Shown in pieces: positions 17,088 through 25,441 of a stretch of DNA of 64,000 nt; the stretch's first letter is position 1; the number at the start of each line of letters is the position of its first letter. The position numbers were made by a program, and so were the translations under genes. The notes below the pieces were generated by a model that had not been told where the DNA came from, ran no database searches, and saw nothing but the letters and a program-made list of their open reading frames with translations. Source of the DNA: an uncultured Dorea sp. (GTDB lineage: Bacteria; Bacillota_A; Clostridia; Lachnospirales; Lachnospiraceae); NCBI GenBank assembly GCA_910578865.1, contig CAJTRM010000001.1, positions 248,248 to 312,247 of the forward strand. The letters are read 5' to 3'.

Positions 17088-18092
17088 TTACTCTGCCTCA
17101 ATGACCTCGTAGTCATCCGGCACGGTAATGCCAAGTGTATCACAGATTTCCTTGTTGTACATCTTGGTTACTTCCGGTGCAGACTCAATATCCATTGTGC
17201 TGATCTCCGCGCCATTTGCCAGTACATCGTAAGCCATCTCTCCTGCTTTATATCCGATATCATAGTAGCTGATAGACAAGGTTGCGATTCCACATCCCGT
17301 ACAGATTCCCTGCTCGCCTGCAATGACCGGAATCTTGGCTGGAACGCACACATTCTTTACAATCTCTGTGTTGGATGCCATTGTATTGTCTGTAGGGATG
17401 TAAATAGCCTCTACCTCTGAAACTGCGCTTGTCACGACCGACTGGATTTCATTGGAGTCAGCAGCTGTATATTCCTTACATTCAATATTGTCCTTCTGAA
17501 GCGCCTCCTTAAATAAATCAGCCTGATATTTGGAATTCGGTTCTGCGGAGCAATACAGGATACCAACCTTTTTAACCTCCGGAAGAAGCTCTTTTAACAT
17601 AGCCGCCTGCTCATCAATGGGGGCCAGGTCACTTGTCCCGGACACGTTCAGCCCTGTTGCCCCTGTCCAGTCCTCAATCTGAAGCGCCGTCGCATAATCT
17701 GTAACCGAGGTTCCGATAATCGGGATATCAGCAGTTGCTGTCGCTGCAGTTGTGAGCGGGTCTGTTGCATTGGCCAGAATAAGATCCACATTATCCGATA
17801 CAAACTGGTTCACGATCGTTGCACACATGTTATGCTCACCCTGTGCATTTTGCTCGTCAAACGTCACATTGCCTTCGCCGCACAGTTCATTGAGGGCATC
17901 CTTAAATCCCTCTGTGGCTGCGTCCAATGCATCATGCTGCACCAGCTGACAGATACCGATAGTATATTTGCCTGACGCCTTTTCTCCCTTATCCTTTGAT
18001 TCCTCACCGCTCCCGCTTTCTGAGCTGCCGCATGCTGCAAGTGAAATGACCATAACCGCAGCCGTCATCACAGATAACAGTTTCTTTTTCAT
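17088..18092 (-). CDS. ABC transporter substrate-binding lipoprotein (TrpX-like, PF04392 type)
   Basis: 334 residues. The signal peptide MKKKLLSVMTAAVMVISLAAC ends in a lipobox (LAAC), so Cys21 is lipidated and the protein is tethered outside the membrane. The mature part follows an acidic/Ser-rich linker and has the two-lobed fold typical of the ABC_sub_bind family (GKYTIGICQLVQHDALDAAT, NVDLILANATDPLTTA, KVGILYCSAEPNSKYQ, EAIYIPTDNTMASN). The ligand is not evident; relatives bind aromatic amino acids. First gene of the operon, with a strong sigma-A promoter and AGGAGG. Confidence 0.92.
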   Translation of the reverse strand: MKKKLLSVMTAAVMVISLAACGSSESGSGEESKDKGEKASGKYTIGICQLVQHDALDAATEGFKDALNELCGEGNVTFDEQNAQGEHNMCATIVNQFVSDNVDLILANATDPLTTAATATADIPIIGTSVTDYATALQIEDWTGATGLNVSGTSDLAPIDEQAAMLKELLPEVKKVGILYCSAEPNSKYQADLFKEALQKDNIECKEYTAADSNEIQSVVTSAVSEVEAIYIPTDNTMASNTEIVKNVCVPAKIPVIAGEQGICTGCGIATLSISYYDIGYKAGEMAYDVLANGAEISTMDIESAPEVTKMYNKEICDTLGITVPDDYEVIEAE

Positions 18093-18180
18093 GTTAGTCT
18101 CCTCCTTTTGATGTTTGCTCTGTCACTTTGACGCGTGAATGTTTCGCACTTCAACTCGTTAAAGTTTTTTGACGTACTTG

Positions 18181-18209
18181 ATTATATTACGAACAAAATC
18201 ATTCGTCAA
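18181..18209 (-). promoter_or_regulatory. Sigma-A promoter of the ABC importer operon
   Basis: On the minus strand TTGACG (18204-18209), a 17-nt spacer and TATAAT (18181-18186). About 17 nt downstream, 18149-18164 is an imperfect palindrome (CTTTAAC-GA-GTTGAAG on the minus strand) that may be an operator. Confidence 0.82.
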
Positions 18210-18237
18210 GCTTTTTTTTCATTTTCTTATAAAGTTA

Positions 18238-18265
18238 GAAAAGGCCTGCCGCAAAACTGCGGCAG
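18238..18265 (-). terminator. Intrinsic terminator of the glycan gene block
   Basis: On the minus strand CTGCCGC (18259-18265) pairs with GCGGCAG (18246-18252) around a short loop and is followed by GCCTTTTCT. It lies 16 bases after the stop of the last gene of the block. Confidence 0.82.
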
Positions 18266-18280
18266 ACTCCCTTTTCACAT

Positions 18281-19321
18281 TTAATATTCATTTTCATAGC
18301 TAAACCGGTTTGTATCTATCCCGTCTACCGAATCTTCCGGCATGTCTCTGTAAGGGATTTCACATGACCTGCAGGCTTTGAAGCACTGTCCTTTTGTATT
18401 TAACATTTTCATACGCATATCATACAAGGTCTTGGATTCCCAGATCTCCTTCAGTGTATGTTCTGTTACATCCCCGATCTTCAGTTCCTTCAGCCAGTCA
18501 GAGCAGCAGACAATGACCGTGCCGTCATTTCTGACCGTCATATGCGTAAACGGATATCTGCAGGAACGTCTTTCTTGAAAAATATTTGACTGGAAAGAAC
18601 TCTCGTGCATCTTGTCTGACTCTGTACCATAATAATTTTCAAACACATTGTTTCCTTCTCCCACATCTATGTTGAAAACCTCATCTATCCCTACAACGTC
18701 AGTAATGTCTCTGTACATTCGTATAAATTCATTATTTACTTCTTCATTTTCATTCAGCATTTTTGCATATATTTTTGGTACCCTGCTTCCGGCTTTCTCT
18801 CTGCACTCATATAAAAAGCGTACATTTTCCCTGATATATGCCGGTGTGAAATCAGTTTTTGTAATATACCTGTTCCGCTCTTCTTCAATCCCATAGACTG
18901 AGAACCGAATAATATCCAAACCATATTCCACCAGCTTTTCGGAGATCTCTTTCGTCATCAAAGATCCATTGGTCGTAATCTCGATCTGATCCGCAATGTC
19001 ACGGTCCTTCACGGCTTTCACCATATCACACAGACGCGGATTGACCAGAGGTTCTCCCAGTGAATATAATTTTATCAGCTTTATTTTCTCTCCTGCACTG
19101 CGCGTCCAGTCTTCCAAATCATCCAGGGTCTTCTGGAAAACCTCATCTTCCATATTTTTTAAAGGCTTTGCTTCATCTGCAAGCACATTATTTCCATGAA
19201 AACACATCACACACTTAAAATTGCACAAATTCGTCGGTTCAATACTGACACACAAGGGCAGACGAAGCGGCAGGCACTCTTTTAAGATCCTTCGTTCATT
19301 TTCATACATATTTTTAAGCAT
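18281..19321 (-). CDS. Radical SAM protein with SPASM domain
   Basis: 346 residues using ATG at 19321, which has AGGAGAAG just upstream; the frame extends to 19375 but would overlap the aldolase gene and lacks an RBS. The radical SAM cluster motif is CNFKCVMC (about 34-41), inside EPTNLCNFKCVMCFHG. The C-terminal SPASM region has further cysteines (CRYPF, VIVCCSDW, CFKACRSCEIP) for auxiliary Fe-S clusters. Relatives in polysaccharide loci are uncharacterised and may modify sugars or lipid precursors by radical chemistry. Last gene before the terminator. A second radical SAM/SPASM gene lies at 59203-60165. Confidence 0.9.
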   Translation of the reverse strand: MLKNMYENERRILKECLPLRLPLCVSIEPTNLCNFKCVMCFHGNNVLADEAKPLKNMEDEVFQKTLDDLEDWTRSAGEKIKLIKLYSLGEPLVNPRLCDMVKAVKDRDIADQIEITTNGSLMTKEISEKLVEYGLDIIRFSVYGIEEERNRYITKTDFTPAYIRENVRFLYECREKAGSRVPKIYAKMLNENEEVNNEFIRMYRDITDVVGIDEVFNIDVGEGNNVFENYYGTESDKMHESSFQSNIFQERRSCRYPFTHMTVRNDGTVIVCCSDWLKELKIGDVTEHTLKEIWESKTLYDMRMKMLNTKGQCFKACRSCEIPYRDMPEDSVDGIDTNRFSYENEY

Positions 19322-19358
19322 TTTTCTTCTCCTATACAAATAATAATATCTCCCGGTG

Positions 19359-20972
19359 TTATCTGTCTTCCGCAAAATAGCTCTCTGTCAACATTTCTAT
19401 ACGGCGCAATACGTTTGCCGTCTGCTTTACATCAGTGAACATACTTTTTATTTCCTTATTCAGCTCATCCCACTGCTTTCCGGGATTGATCGCCGGCAGC
19501 GAAGTATCGGCATAGCTTTCGTTGTATTTTGTTTTAAACCCGTCAAACCCGGCGATGACAGCATGCTCTACCTCTAATTTGTCAAGCAGCCTCAGACAGC
19601 AGATCACCGCATTGTCAAAGTGTTCCCATCCCCGCTTTATTGCACGGTTAAAACTAATGATATACTCATTTTCTTCCGGTTTTGTTTTAATGTTCGACAA
19701 TACGATTTTCTTTACCCGGCCAAACTGTTCCTGCCGGGATTCTTTTGCATAATCATACCTTGCTGAATTTGCCACAAACATATAATCATAGCTGTATTCT
19801 CCCAGCAATGCGTTAACTGCTATAACTACCGGTTTATTTTCCCGGATGAATTCCAGGATCTCTCCCTGCTTCTCAACAGCGCTCTTCCCGGGTGCGATCA
19901 ATAATATCGTTCTGTCCCTGAAGGCTTCTTTTAAGTCATCCACTGCTTCTTCGTCATCTACCGCCTTATTCTGGTTCTCTATGTATTTTTCTTCCAGAAG
20001 ATCATAATCATATTTTCTCCTGTCCTCGGGCCGCAGAGACTCTATAATACTTCTCATGTCCTTCGCACTTGTGCGGTGATTCTGTAACAGATAGGCAATA
20101 TTATTTACATGGCAGCAATACATACCTGCAATAAAATAAGGTGTCGAATATCCCCATTCATAATTTTCCTTGAAATACTCCATATAGATATCTATCGCCG
20201 CCATAATAGAATCCATCTCATAGCTGCAGCCGTTTCGATTCAGATAATTCACGATCAGCTCTGTCGGTGTGTTGCCTGCGCCGCGCCCCATCCCGTTAAG
20301 GCTTGCATCTACAATGATACCCCTCTTTCTGTTCTGAAACATCTTCACAAAATGGATAGTCAGGGCAAAGGACAGCTGTTGATTATTATGAGAATGAAAT
20401 CCCAGCTTAATTCCTTCGTCCAGATTTTTGTCCAGGATATCTGTGATCCTCTCCAGGTCTTCCTCATACATGGCTCCAAAAGTATCTACCACTGACAGGC
20501 CGGACGGATGGATCCTATTGATTTCTTCTGCCAGGCCGCGCAGCTCTTCATCACTGTACGCCAACGTGTTTGCTGCCTGATAAAATACCTGATAGCCCTT
20601 TTCTTTGACAGCATTTCCTACTGCAATTCCTTCTTTATATCTGCCGTGGGGAAACACCACCCTGATTGCATCCACCGTCTCACCGTCACAGGGCGGGAGA
20701 AGATCAAGATCATATCTGTCCCAGTCTATCATAACTGTGTAAGTGCTTCTCGTGTTTTTTTCTATCAGATACGGCTTCAGATCATCCGGTACATGATAAA
20801 AAGAGGAGCCTTCCTTGTGCAGATCATTTTTAAGCCATCCACATTCAATAATGTCGACATTTGCATCCTGCATTTTCTTTATAATGCCTTTGATCGCCGG
20901 AGATCCAAACCGGGAATCGACGATGTAAGCTCCGTCCCGCAGTGTGCAGTCCAGTAATTCGATTTTTTTCAT
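19359..20972 (-). CDS. DRE-TIM (HMGL-like) aldolase fused to an uncharacterised C-terminal domain
   Basis: 537 residues. The first 290 or so form a metal-dependent DRE-TIM barrel as in 4-hydroxy-2-oxovalerate aldolase: LLDCTLRDGAYIVD (residues 5-18), metal-binding HxH in GFHSHNNQQLS, and the GMGRGAGNTPTE loop. The rest (about 345-537) is a separate alpha/beta domain (RTILLIAPGKSAVEKQ, VIAVNALLGEYSYDYMFVAN) without a clear family. Such enzymes make or break C-C bonds between a 2-oxoacid and an aldehyde. Its ATG overlaps the stop of the FGGY kinase (ATGA), so they are translated together, and the AroB-like cyclase is next. Substrate unknown; inferred to work on a ketose-like intermediate. Confidence 0.82.
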   Translation of the reverse strand: MKKIELLDCTLRDGAYIVDSRFGSPAIKGIIKKMQDANVDIIECGWLKNDLHKEGSSFYHVPDDLKPYLIEKNTRSTYTVMIDWDRYDLDLLPPCDGETVDAIRVVFPHGRYKEGIAVGNAVKEKGYQVFYQAANTLAYSDEELRGLAEEINRIHPSGLSVVDTFGAMYEEDLERITDILDKNLDEGIKLGFHSHNNQQLSFALTIHFVKMFQNRKRGIIVDASLNGMGRGAGNTPTELIVNYLNRNGCSYEMDSIMAAIDIYMEYFKENYEWGYSTPYFIAGMYCCHVNNIAYLLQNHRTSAKDMRSIIESLRPEDRRKYDYDLLEEKYIENQNKAVDDEEAVDDLKEAFRDRTILLIAPGKSAVEKQGEILEFIRENKPVVIAVNALLGEYSYDYMFVANSARYDYAKESRQEQFGRVKKIVLSNIKTKPEENEYIISFNRAIKRGWEHFDNAVICCLRLLDKLEVEHAVIAGFDGFKTKYNESYADTSLPAINPGKQWDELNKEIKSMFTDVKQTANVLRRIEMLTESYFAEDR

Positions 20973-22294
20973 TTGACGTCCTCCTGCTGTCCATAAGCAT
21001 ACAGCCCTGAAAAAGTTTCATCCGATACAGTTTCCGTCCGAACATCACTCTTGTAATGTTCTAAAATATAGTCTCTGATCTTTGCAATTTTGCGGGCAAC
21101 CCCCCCTGAAAAAATGATTCTGTCTATGGCGAAAGTATCCTTTTCCATCACATCTGCCGCATGTATGAAATTATCCGCCATCTGCCGGAACACAGCCCCC
21201 ATCAGATTGCCTATGGTCAGCGAATATTCCCCGATACAAGTGATACTTCCCTGCCGGAAGTCTGTGGCAGCATTCTCATAAAAGCTAAGATCACAGGATA
21301 ATCCTGACTCCTCACCTTCCTGCTCTGCCCTCAGCAGCACATCCCATATCTCATCCTCTGTCACATCTGCCTGAAACCGGCATAAAATATCCCGCAGGAA
21401 CCTGATATATACATTCAGCGCCCTCCCGGAGGGAAGAAACGGAATGGTCTTCAAATATACATCTCCGAAATACGGCCTTATCTGATACTTCTCCGATAAT
21501 ACAGCCTTTGATACAAGCTTACTGACCTGTGCTCCGGTTCCAAGGTTAAAAGAAATTGTTCTTATGTCATCCAGGCCCGCCCCCAGAAGCGCTGCCTGCT
21601 GGTCACCGATTGCCGGAAGTGCATGTACCTTCAGGGAATCAATGAAAAAGATAACAGCCTTTGTCCCGATTTCAGGAAACACGATCCCCTCACCGCCTGC
21701 TGCCTTTATCAGTCTCCGGTTCCATGTATTGTCACGCAGGTCATACAGCCCCGTTGCCGCCGCATTCGTCGGATGGCACATCGGCTCTTTTCCGGACACT
21801 GCCCTCAAAATATAATCCCCTAATGTATAAAAGTGCAGTCTTGACGGTACATTTTCCAGATATCCTTTTCTTCGCAGGTATAACAGATTACTGCTTGGCA
21901 GCCCTGAACGCAGAGGCATTCCTGTATATAGGATATCTCCGGCCGTATCTCTTTGTTTTAACCGGTCAACAGAAGTACACCCGTCGATCTTTGCCGAACT
22001 ATATTCCTTCTGCCATGAAATATAATCGGTGTACGGCCTTCCGTCTTCATATGCAAGCAGGAACCCATGCATCTCATTGGAAATACACAGCCTGACTTCC
22101 GTCTCTGTACCGGCCAGTTCCTGAACCATCTGAAGCACCAGGGGCACCAGCGCCTGAACCTGTACCGGATCTTTTATATCCTCATCTCCATGTACCTTCG
22201 GAGATTTCAGCTGCATCCGTTTTTCTATTTTCCTGTTCTGTATCAACGCGCCTTTTAAAAAGCTTGCGCCGCAGTCAATTGTTATTGTCTTCAT
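20969..22294 (-). CDS. FGGY-family carbohydrate kinase
   Basis: 441 residues. ATP-dependent sugar kinase of the xylulokinase/sedoheptulokinase fold. N-terminal phosphate loop TIDCGASFLKGALIQ, substrate-side region YTDYISWQKEY with PLRSGLPSSNLLYLRR, TNAAATGLYDLRDNTWN, and C-terminal ATP site ISFNLGTGAQVS and IIFSGGVARKI. Somewhat shorter than most FGGY kinases (480-510). It overlaps both neighbours (4 bp with the aldolase; 20 bp with the cyclase), so the three are probably made together. A ketose such as sedoheptulose would fit a partnership with a sugar phosphate cyclase, but that is inference. Confidence 0.85.
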   Translation of the reverse strand: MKTITIDCGASFLKGALIQNRKIEKRMQLKSPKVHGDEDIKDPVQVQALVPLVLQMVQELAGTETEVRLCISNEMHGFLLAYEDGRPYTDYISWQKEYSSAKIDGCTSVDRLKQRDTAGDILYTGMPLRSGLPSSNLLYLRRKGYLENVPSRLHFYTLGDYILRAVSGKEPMCHPTNAAATGLYDLRDNTWNRRLIKAAGGEGIVFPEIGTKAVIFFIDSLKVHALPAIGDQQAALLGAGLDDIRTISFNLGTGAQVSKLVSKAVLSEKYQIRPYFGDVYLKTIPFLPSGRALNVYIRFLRDILCRFQADVTEDEIWDVLLRAEQEGEESGLSCDLSFYENAATDFRQGSITCIGEYSLTIGNLMGAVFRQMADNFIHAADVMEKDTFAIDRIIFSGGVARKIAKIRDYILEHYKSDVRTETVSDETFSGLYAYGQQEDVK

Positions 22295-23339
22295 TTGTTT
22301 CCTCGATATATGCCAAGAACAGATCCTTCAGTGCCTGATCAATCTTCACAGGATATACGATCAGATGACCGAGAGCATCCGGCAGGGCAAAATTCATCAC
22401 ATTTCCTCTCACCTTTTTATCTGTTCTGATGATCTCAAATAATGCTTCCGGATCTTCAATTTCTATTCTTTCCTGCAAAAATGCATTGCCAATTAAACTG
22501 TGAACATCCTCATAGACGTCCCGTGAGATCAGTCCCTCTCTGCAGGCAATATAATTCGCCACGTCAATGCCCCAGATGACACCTTTACCGTGGGGGATCT
22601 CATTGTCCGTGTAGCTTTCCAGAGCATGCCCGAAGGTATGTCCGTAGTTCAGTACGCGCCTGAGATCAGATTCAAATTCGTCTTCCTCTATAATCCTCTT
22701 TTTCACCATCAGCCCTTTATATATATATCCGGCAATCCTCTTACATGGAATATAGTCCTTCTCTTCCTTTAGTTCCTCATAAAAAGAGACATCTTCGGTC
22801 AGAGAGAACTTCAGCAGCTCCCCCCATCCGTTCAGATAGTCGTCTTCTGAAAGCGTCCGCAGAAATCCCACATCAATAAAGATCTTCCTGGGCGGATAGA
22901 ATACGCCGATCTGATTTTTGTATGTTCCCAGATTGATACCGCTTTTTCCGCCGATACAGGAGTCACACATAGAAAGCAGCGTTGTCGGGAAAAAATACCA
23001 TTCTATATTACGTAAGAACAGATTGCTTGCTATCGTGGTCAAATCCTGAGTAATCCCTCCGCCGATGCACACTGCTTTCCATTCCTTCCTCACCCCCAGC
23101 TTCTGCCAGAAGGAAATCAGATCCAGAACAGTATCCATATTTTTCTGATGCTCAGATGCCTCCACAAAATAAATCTTCTCCGGTTCCAGAGACAGGAAAG
23201 CATCCTGATACAGCTCATATACCTTTTTATCAATTACATAGACGGTAGTTGAACGGAACCCTTGCAGTATCTTTCTGAAATCATCGACAATATCGACGGT
23301 GTAATCATATAAATTTGAACTGATATTAATTGTGTCCAT
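22275..23339 (-). CDS. AroB-like sugar phosphate cyclase (3-dehydroquinate synthase superfamily)
   Basis: 354 residues from ATG at 23339 (AAGGAGATGAAT upstream; the frame runs on to 23387 without an RBS). NAD-dependent cyclase fold: GGGITQD (93-99), FPTTLLSMCDSCIGGKSGIN (117-136), KNQIGVFYPP (141-150), Glu174 and Lys177 in GELLK, and NYGHTFGHALE (231-241) with metal-binding His234, His238 and His250. Where dehydroquinate synthases have HGEAV this protein has HGKGV (Lys252 for Glu). With no shikimate genes nearby it is unlikely to be housekeeping AroB; family relatives include 2-epi-5-epi-valiolone and 2-deoxy-scyllo-inosose synthases. The product cannot be assigned by reading alone. Confidence 0.85.
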   Translation of the reverse strand: MDTINISSNLYDYTVDIVDDFRKILQGFRSTTVYVIDKKVYELYQDAFLSLEPEKIYFVEASEHQKNMDTVLDLISFWQKLGVRKEWKAVCIGGGITQDLTTIASNLFLRNIEWYFFPTTLLSMCDSCIGGKSGINLGTYKNQIGVFYPPRKIFIDVGFLRTLSEDDYLNGWGELLKFSLTEDVSFYEELKEEKDYIPCKRIAGYIYKGLMVKKRIIEEDEFESDLRRVLNYGHTFGHALESYTDNEIPHGKGVIWGIDVANYIACREGLISRDVYEDVHSLIGNAFLQERIEIEDPEALFEIIRTDKKVRGNVMNFALPDALGHLIVYPVKIDQALKDLFLAYIEETNEDNNN

Positions 23340-23371
23340 ATATTCATCTCCTTCATGCGCTGGATCTTTCT

Positions 23372-24343
23372 CTACTCCTGGATACATAAATCTCTTATAA
23401 TCTCTTTATGCACCTCAGGACACAGAAAGAAATAATTGGTCTCTGTCGTTTCCTCATCCACATAGCCAAACCGCTTTAATTTATTATTCTCTGCGATCAC
23501 ATAGCACTGATAGCCGATTTCCTCAAACAGCCTGATAATATCATTGGGGTGATAGTGATATTTGGCAGACCACTTTCTCAGCATCTCAGAAAAAACAATC
23601 GGCTTATATTTCTCAATACTTTTCAGCCCGCCTTGATATACAAACAATTCAGCGCCTTCTACATCACACTTAATAAAATCAATCCGCCCGATCTTTTCTT
23701 CTTCTACAAAATCATCCAAGCGCCTGATCTCACAGTCTACTTTTTCTGTAGTTCCCGCCTCTCTCAGATCTACCATGGACGAAGCCCCTGACACTTCGAC
23801 ATCATTGAAAAATGTGATCGTTTTATTCTCATTTGACAGCCCCAGATTATAGCATCTGCAATTTTCCAGGCCGTTCAGCGTGATATTTCTCTTCAGCTTC
23901 TCATAAGTCTGCAGAATAGGCTCAAATGCATAAGACGTCAATTCCGGATATTGTTTGCACACATTTAATGTATACCAGCCCAGATTAGCTCCCACGTCCA
24001 GACATACGCCCTTCTCTTCTCCGATATAGCTGAACAAAGAATTGACCATCCTCAGTTCTTCCGGTTCATATCCTTGCGCGGTACCCAGCATGGCTGCCGG
24101 AACTGCTCCCCAGTCATCCTGATAAATTGCCATATCAACCTTATAGGGATCTCCTTTTGCATTCTGGCTCTCTATGGTAAAAACAACATCGTCGCCGGTA
24201 ACCGAGATCTGAGAGACACGGGAGTCATTGATCAAATCTTTATACTCCAGCAGCTCCTCTATCTTTTTGAACAATTTCATCCTATACTCTTTTACATCCG
24301 TCTGCCCTTTTTCATACTCATTTCTAATTCCGCTGATCTTCAT
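23372..24343 (-). CDS. FkbM-family SAM-dependent methyltransferase
   Basis: 323 residues. O-methylates a sugar or polyketide hydroxyl in related pathways. A helical N-terminal 90 residues are followed by the FkbM core: VCLDVGANLGWYTLNV (SAM-binding motif I), SYAFEPILQTYEKLKRNI, LDDFVEEEKIGRIDFIKCDVEGAE and IVFSEMLRK. RBS AAAGGA before ATG at 24343. Its start overlaps the end of the upstream epimerase gene by 20 bp. Acceptor unknown. Confidence 0.9.
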   Translation of the reverse strand: MKISGIRNEYEKGQTDVKEYRMKLFKKIEELLEYKDLINDSRVSQISVTGDDVVFTIESQNAKGDPYKVDMAIYQDDWGAVPAAMLGTAQGYEPEELRMVNSLFSYIGEEKGVCLDVGANLGWYTLNVCKQYPELTSYAFEPILQTYEKLKRNITLNGLENCRCYNLGLSNENKTITFFNDVEVSGASSMVDLREAGTTEKVDCEIRRLDDFVEEEKIGRIDFIKCDVEGAELFVYQGGLKSIEKYKPIVFSEMLRKWSAKYHYHPNDIIRLFEEIGYQCYVIAENNKLKRFGYVDEETTETNYFFLCPEVHKEIIRDLCIQE

Positions 24344-25427
24344 CTCTATCTATCCTTTCCATATTTTTTTCCTGCAGCAGGCTTTCTATCGTTCTATGGA
24401 ATCCTTCTCTTGTATCGTACTTACATGTCCATCCGAGTGCCTTCAGTTTTTCATCGCTGATCCCGACTTCGTTTTCCTCCCGCTTTGAGATGAGCCCCTG
24501 TCCTTCCGGTATCCTCTTCTCCACCTTCAGCCCCTTCTGGGGATACAGGCCGGTCAGCAGCTCCGCAAGCTGACGTATGCTGAGAAATTCCTTTGAATTG
24601 CACAGGTTATAGGCCTCCCCCGGCTTTCCTTCCAGCAGGATCTGAAAAAAACCTGCAGTTGCGTCTGCAAGATAGCAAAACGGCCTTTTTACAAGCCCTT
24701 CACTGTTCATAACGATATTACGGTTATTTATAATGTCATTGACAAAAGCGGAAAATACTCTGGCATCCCCTTCAATATCCATAGTGGGACCATAGGTATG
24801 ACAGATCCTCACTGCTTTTGCCGGGACATTTTTCTGATGGAACCAGGCACAGCACAGCATTTCTGCCATTCTCTTGCTCTCGCAATAGCAATTACGCAGA
24901 TTCATTGTATCTGAGGTTCCCATTGTCTCCTCTGTGATCATAGAAACAGAACTGTCTACCTTGCCGTAGATCTCCCCGCTGCTGAACAGGAGAAACCCCT
25001 CTGACTTGTGCTCTTCCGCCAGCTTCAGCAGCTGGACGGTTCCGGATATATTCGGCAGTATAACATCAATAGGGACTGTCCCATAATATTGTGTGCTTGC
25101 CAGGCTCGCGCCGTGGATCACGTAATCTACATGCCCTTCCACAGCAATCGGCTCGTTGATATCCTTCAGATAAAGTTCTATATATTCTTCCTCTAAAAAA
25201 CGCCCAAACCGTTTTCCGGCTTTCTCTTTGCTCCGGACAGCCAGAATAAGCCTCATACCATATTGATGTATTTCATTCAGATAAATGCACAGGAAAACAA
25301 GATAGGATGTCAGCATCCCATATGCTCCCGTAATAAATATTGTTTTATTTCTCAGTCTTTCCCAATTAATCTCCCGTCCGTATACCTCTTCCAGATCTTC
25401 CCGTATTACATGATTGTCCCAGAACAT
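24324..25427 (-). CDS. NAD-dependent epimerase/dehydratase (extended SDR), paralogue 1 of 3
   Basis: 367 residues from ATG at 25427 (GAGGAAGAG upstream); an earlier ATG at 25460 lacks an RBS and overlaps the ThDP gene. The Rossmann motif reads TGAYGMLTSYL, in which the usual third glycine of GxxGxxG is replaced. The catalytic YxxxK is in NCYCESKRMAE and a Ser-containing LLFSSGEIYG precedes it. It belongs to the same sub-family as the products at 31946-33007 and 41689-42747, which sit near cytidylyltransferase genes. Likely acts on a CDP- or other nucleotide-activated sugar. Confidence 0.87.
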   Translation of the reverse strand: MFWDNHVIREDLEEVYGREINWERLRNKTIFITGAYGMLTSYLVFLCIYLNEIHQYGMRLILAVRSKEKAGKRFGRFLEEEYIELYLKDINEPIAVEGHVDYVIHGASLASTQYYGTVPIDVILPNISGTVQLLKLAEEHKSEGFLLFSSGEIYGKVDSSVSMITEETMGTSDTMNLRNCYCESKRMAEMLCCAWFHQKNVPAKAVRICHTYGPTMDIEGDARVFSAFVNDIINNRNIVMNSEGLVKRPFCYLADATAGFFQILLEGKPGEAYNLCNSKEFLSIRQLAELLTGLYPQKGLKVEKRIPEGQGLISKREENEVGISDEKLKALGWTCKYDTREGFHRTIESLLQEKNMERIDRDEDQRN

Positions 25428-25441
25428 GTTCTCTTCCTCGC

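Noticed and set aside
22275..23339. Housekeeping 3-dehydroquinate synthase (aroB)
   Set aside because: No shikimate genes nearby, placement among glycan enzymes and the Glu-to-Lys change argue for another sugar phosphate cyclase.
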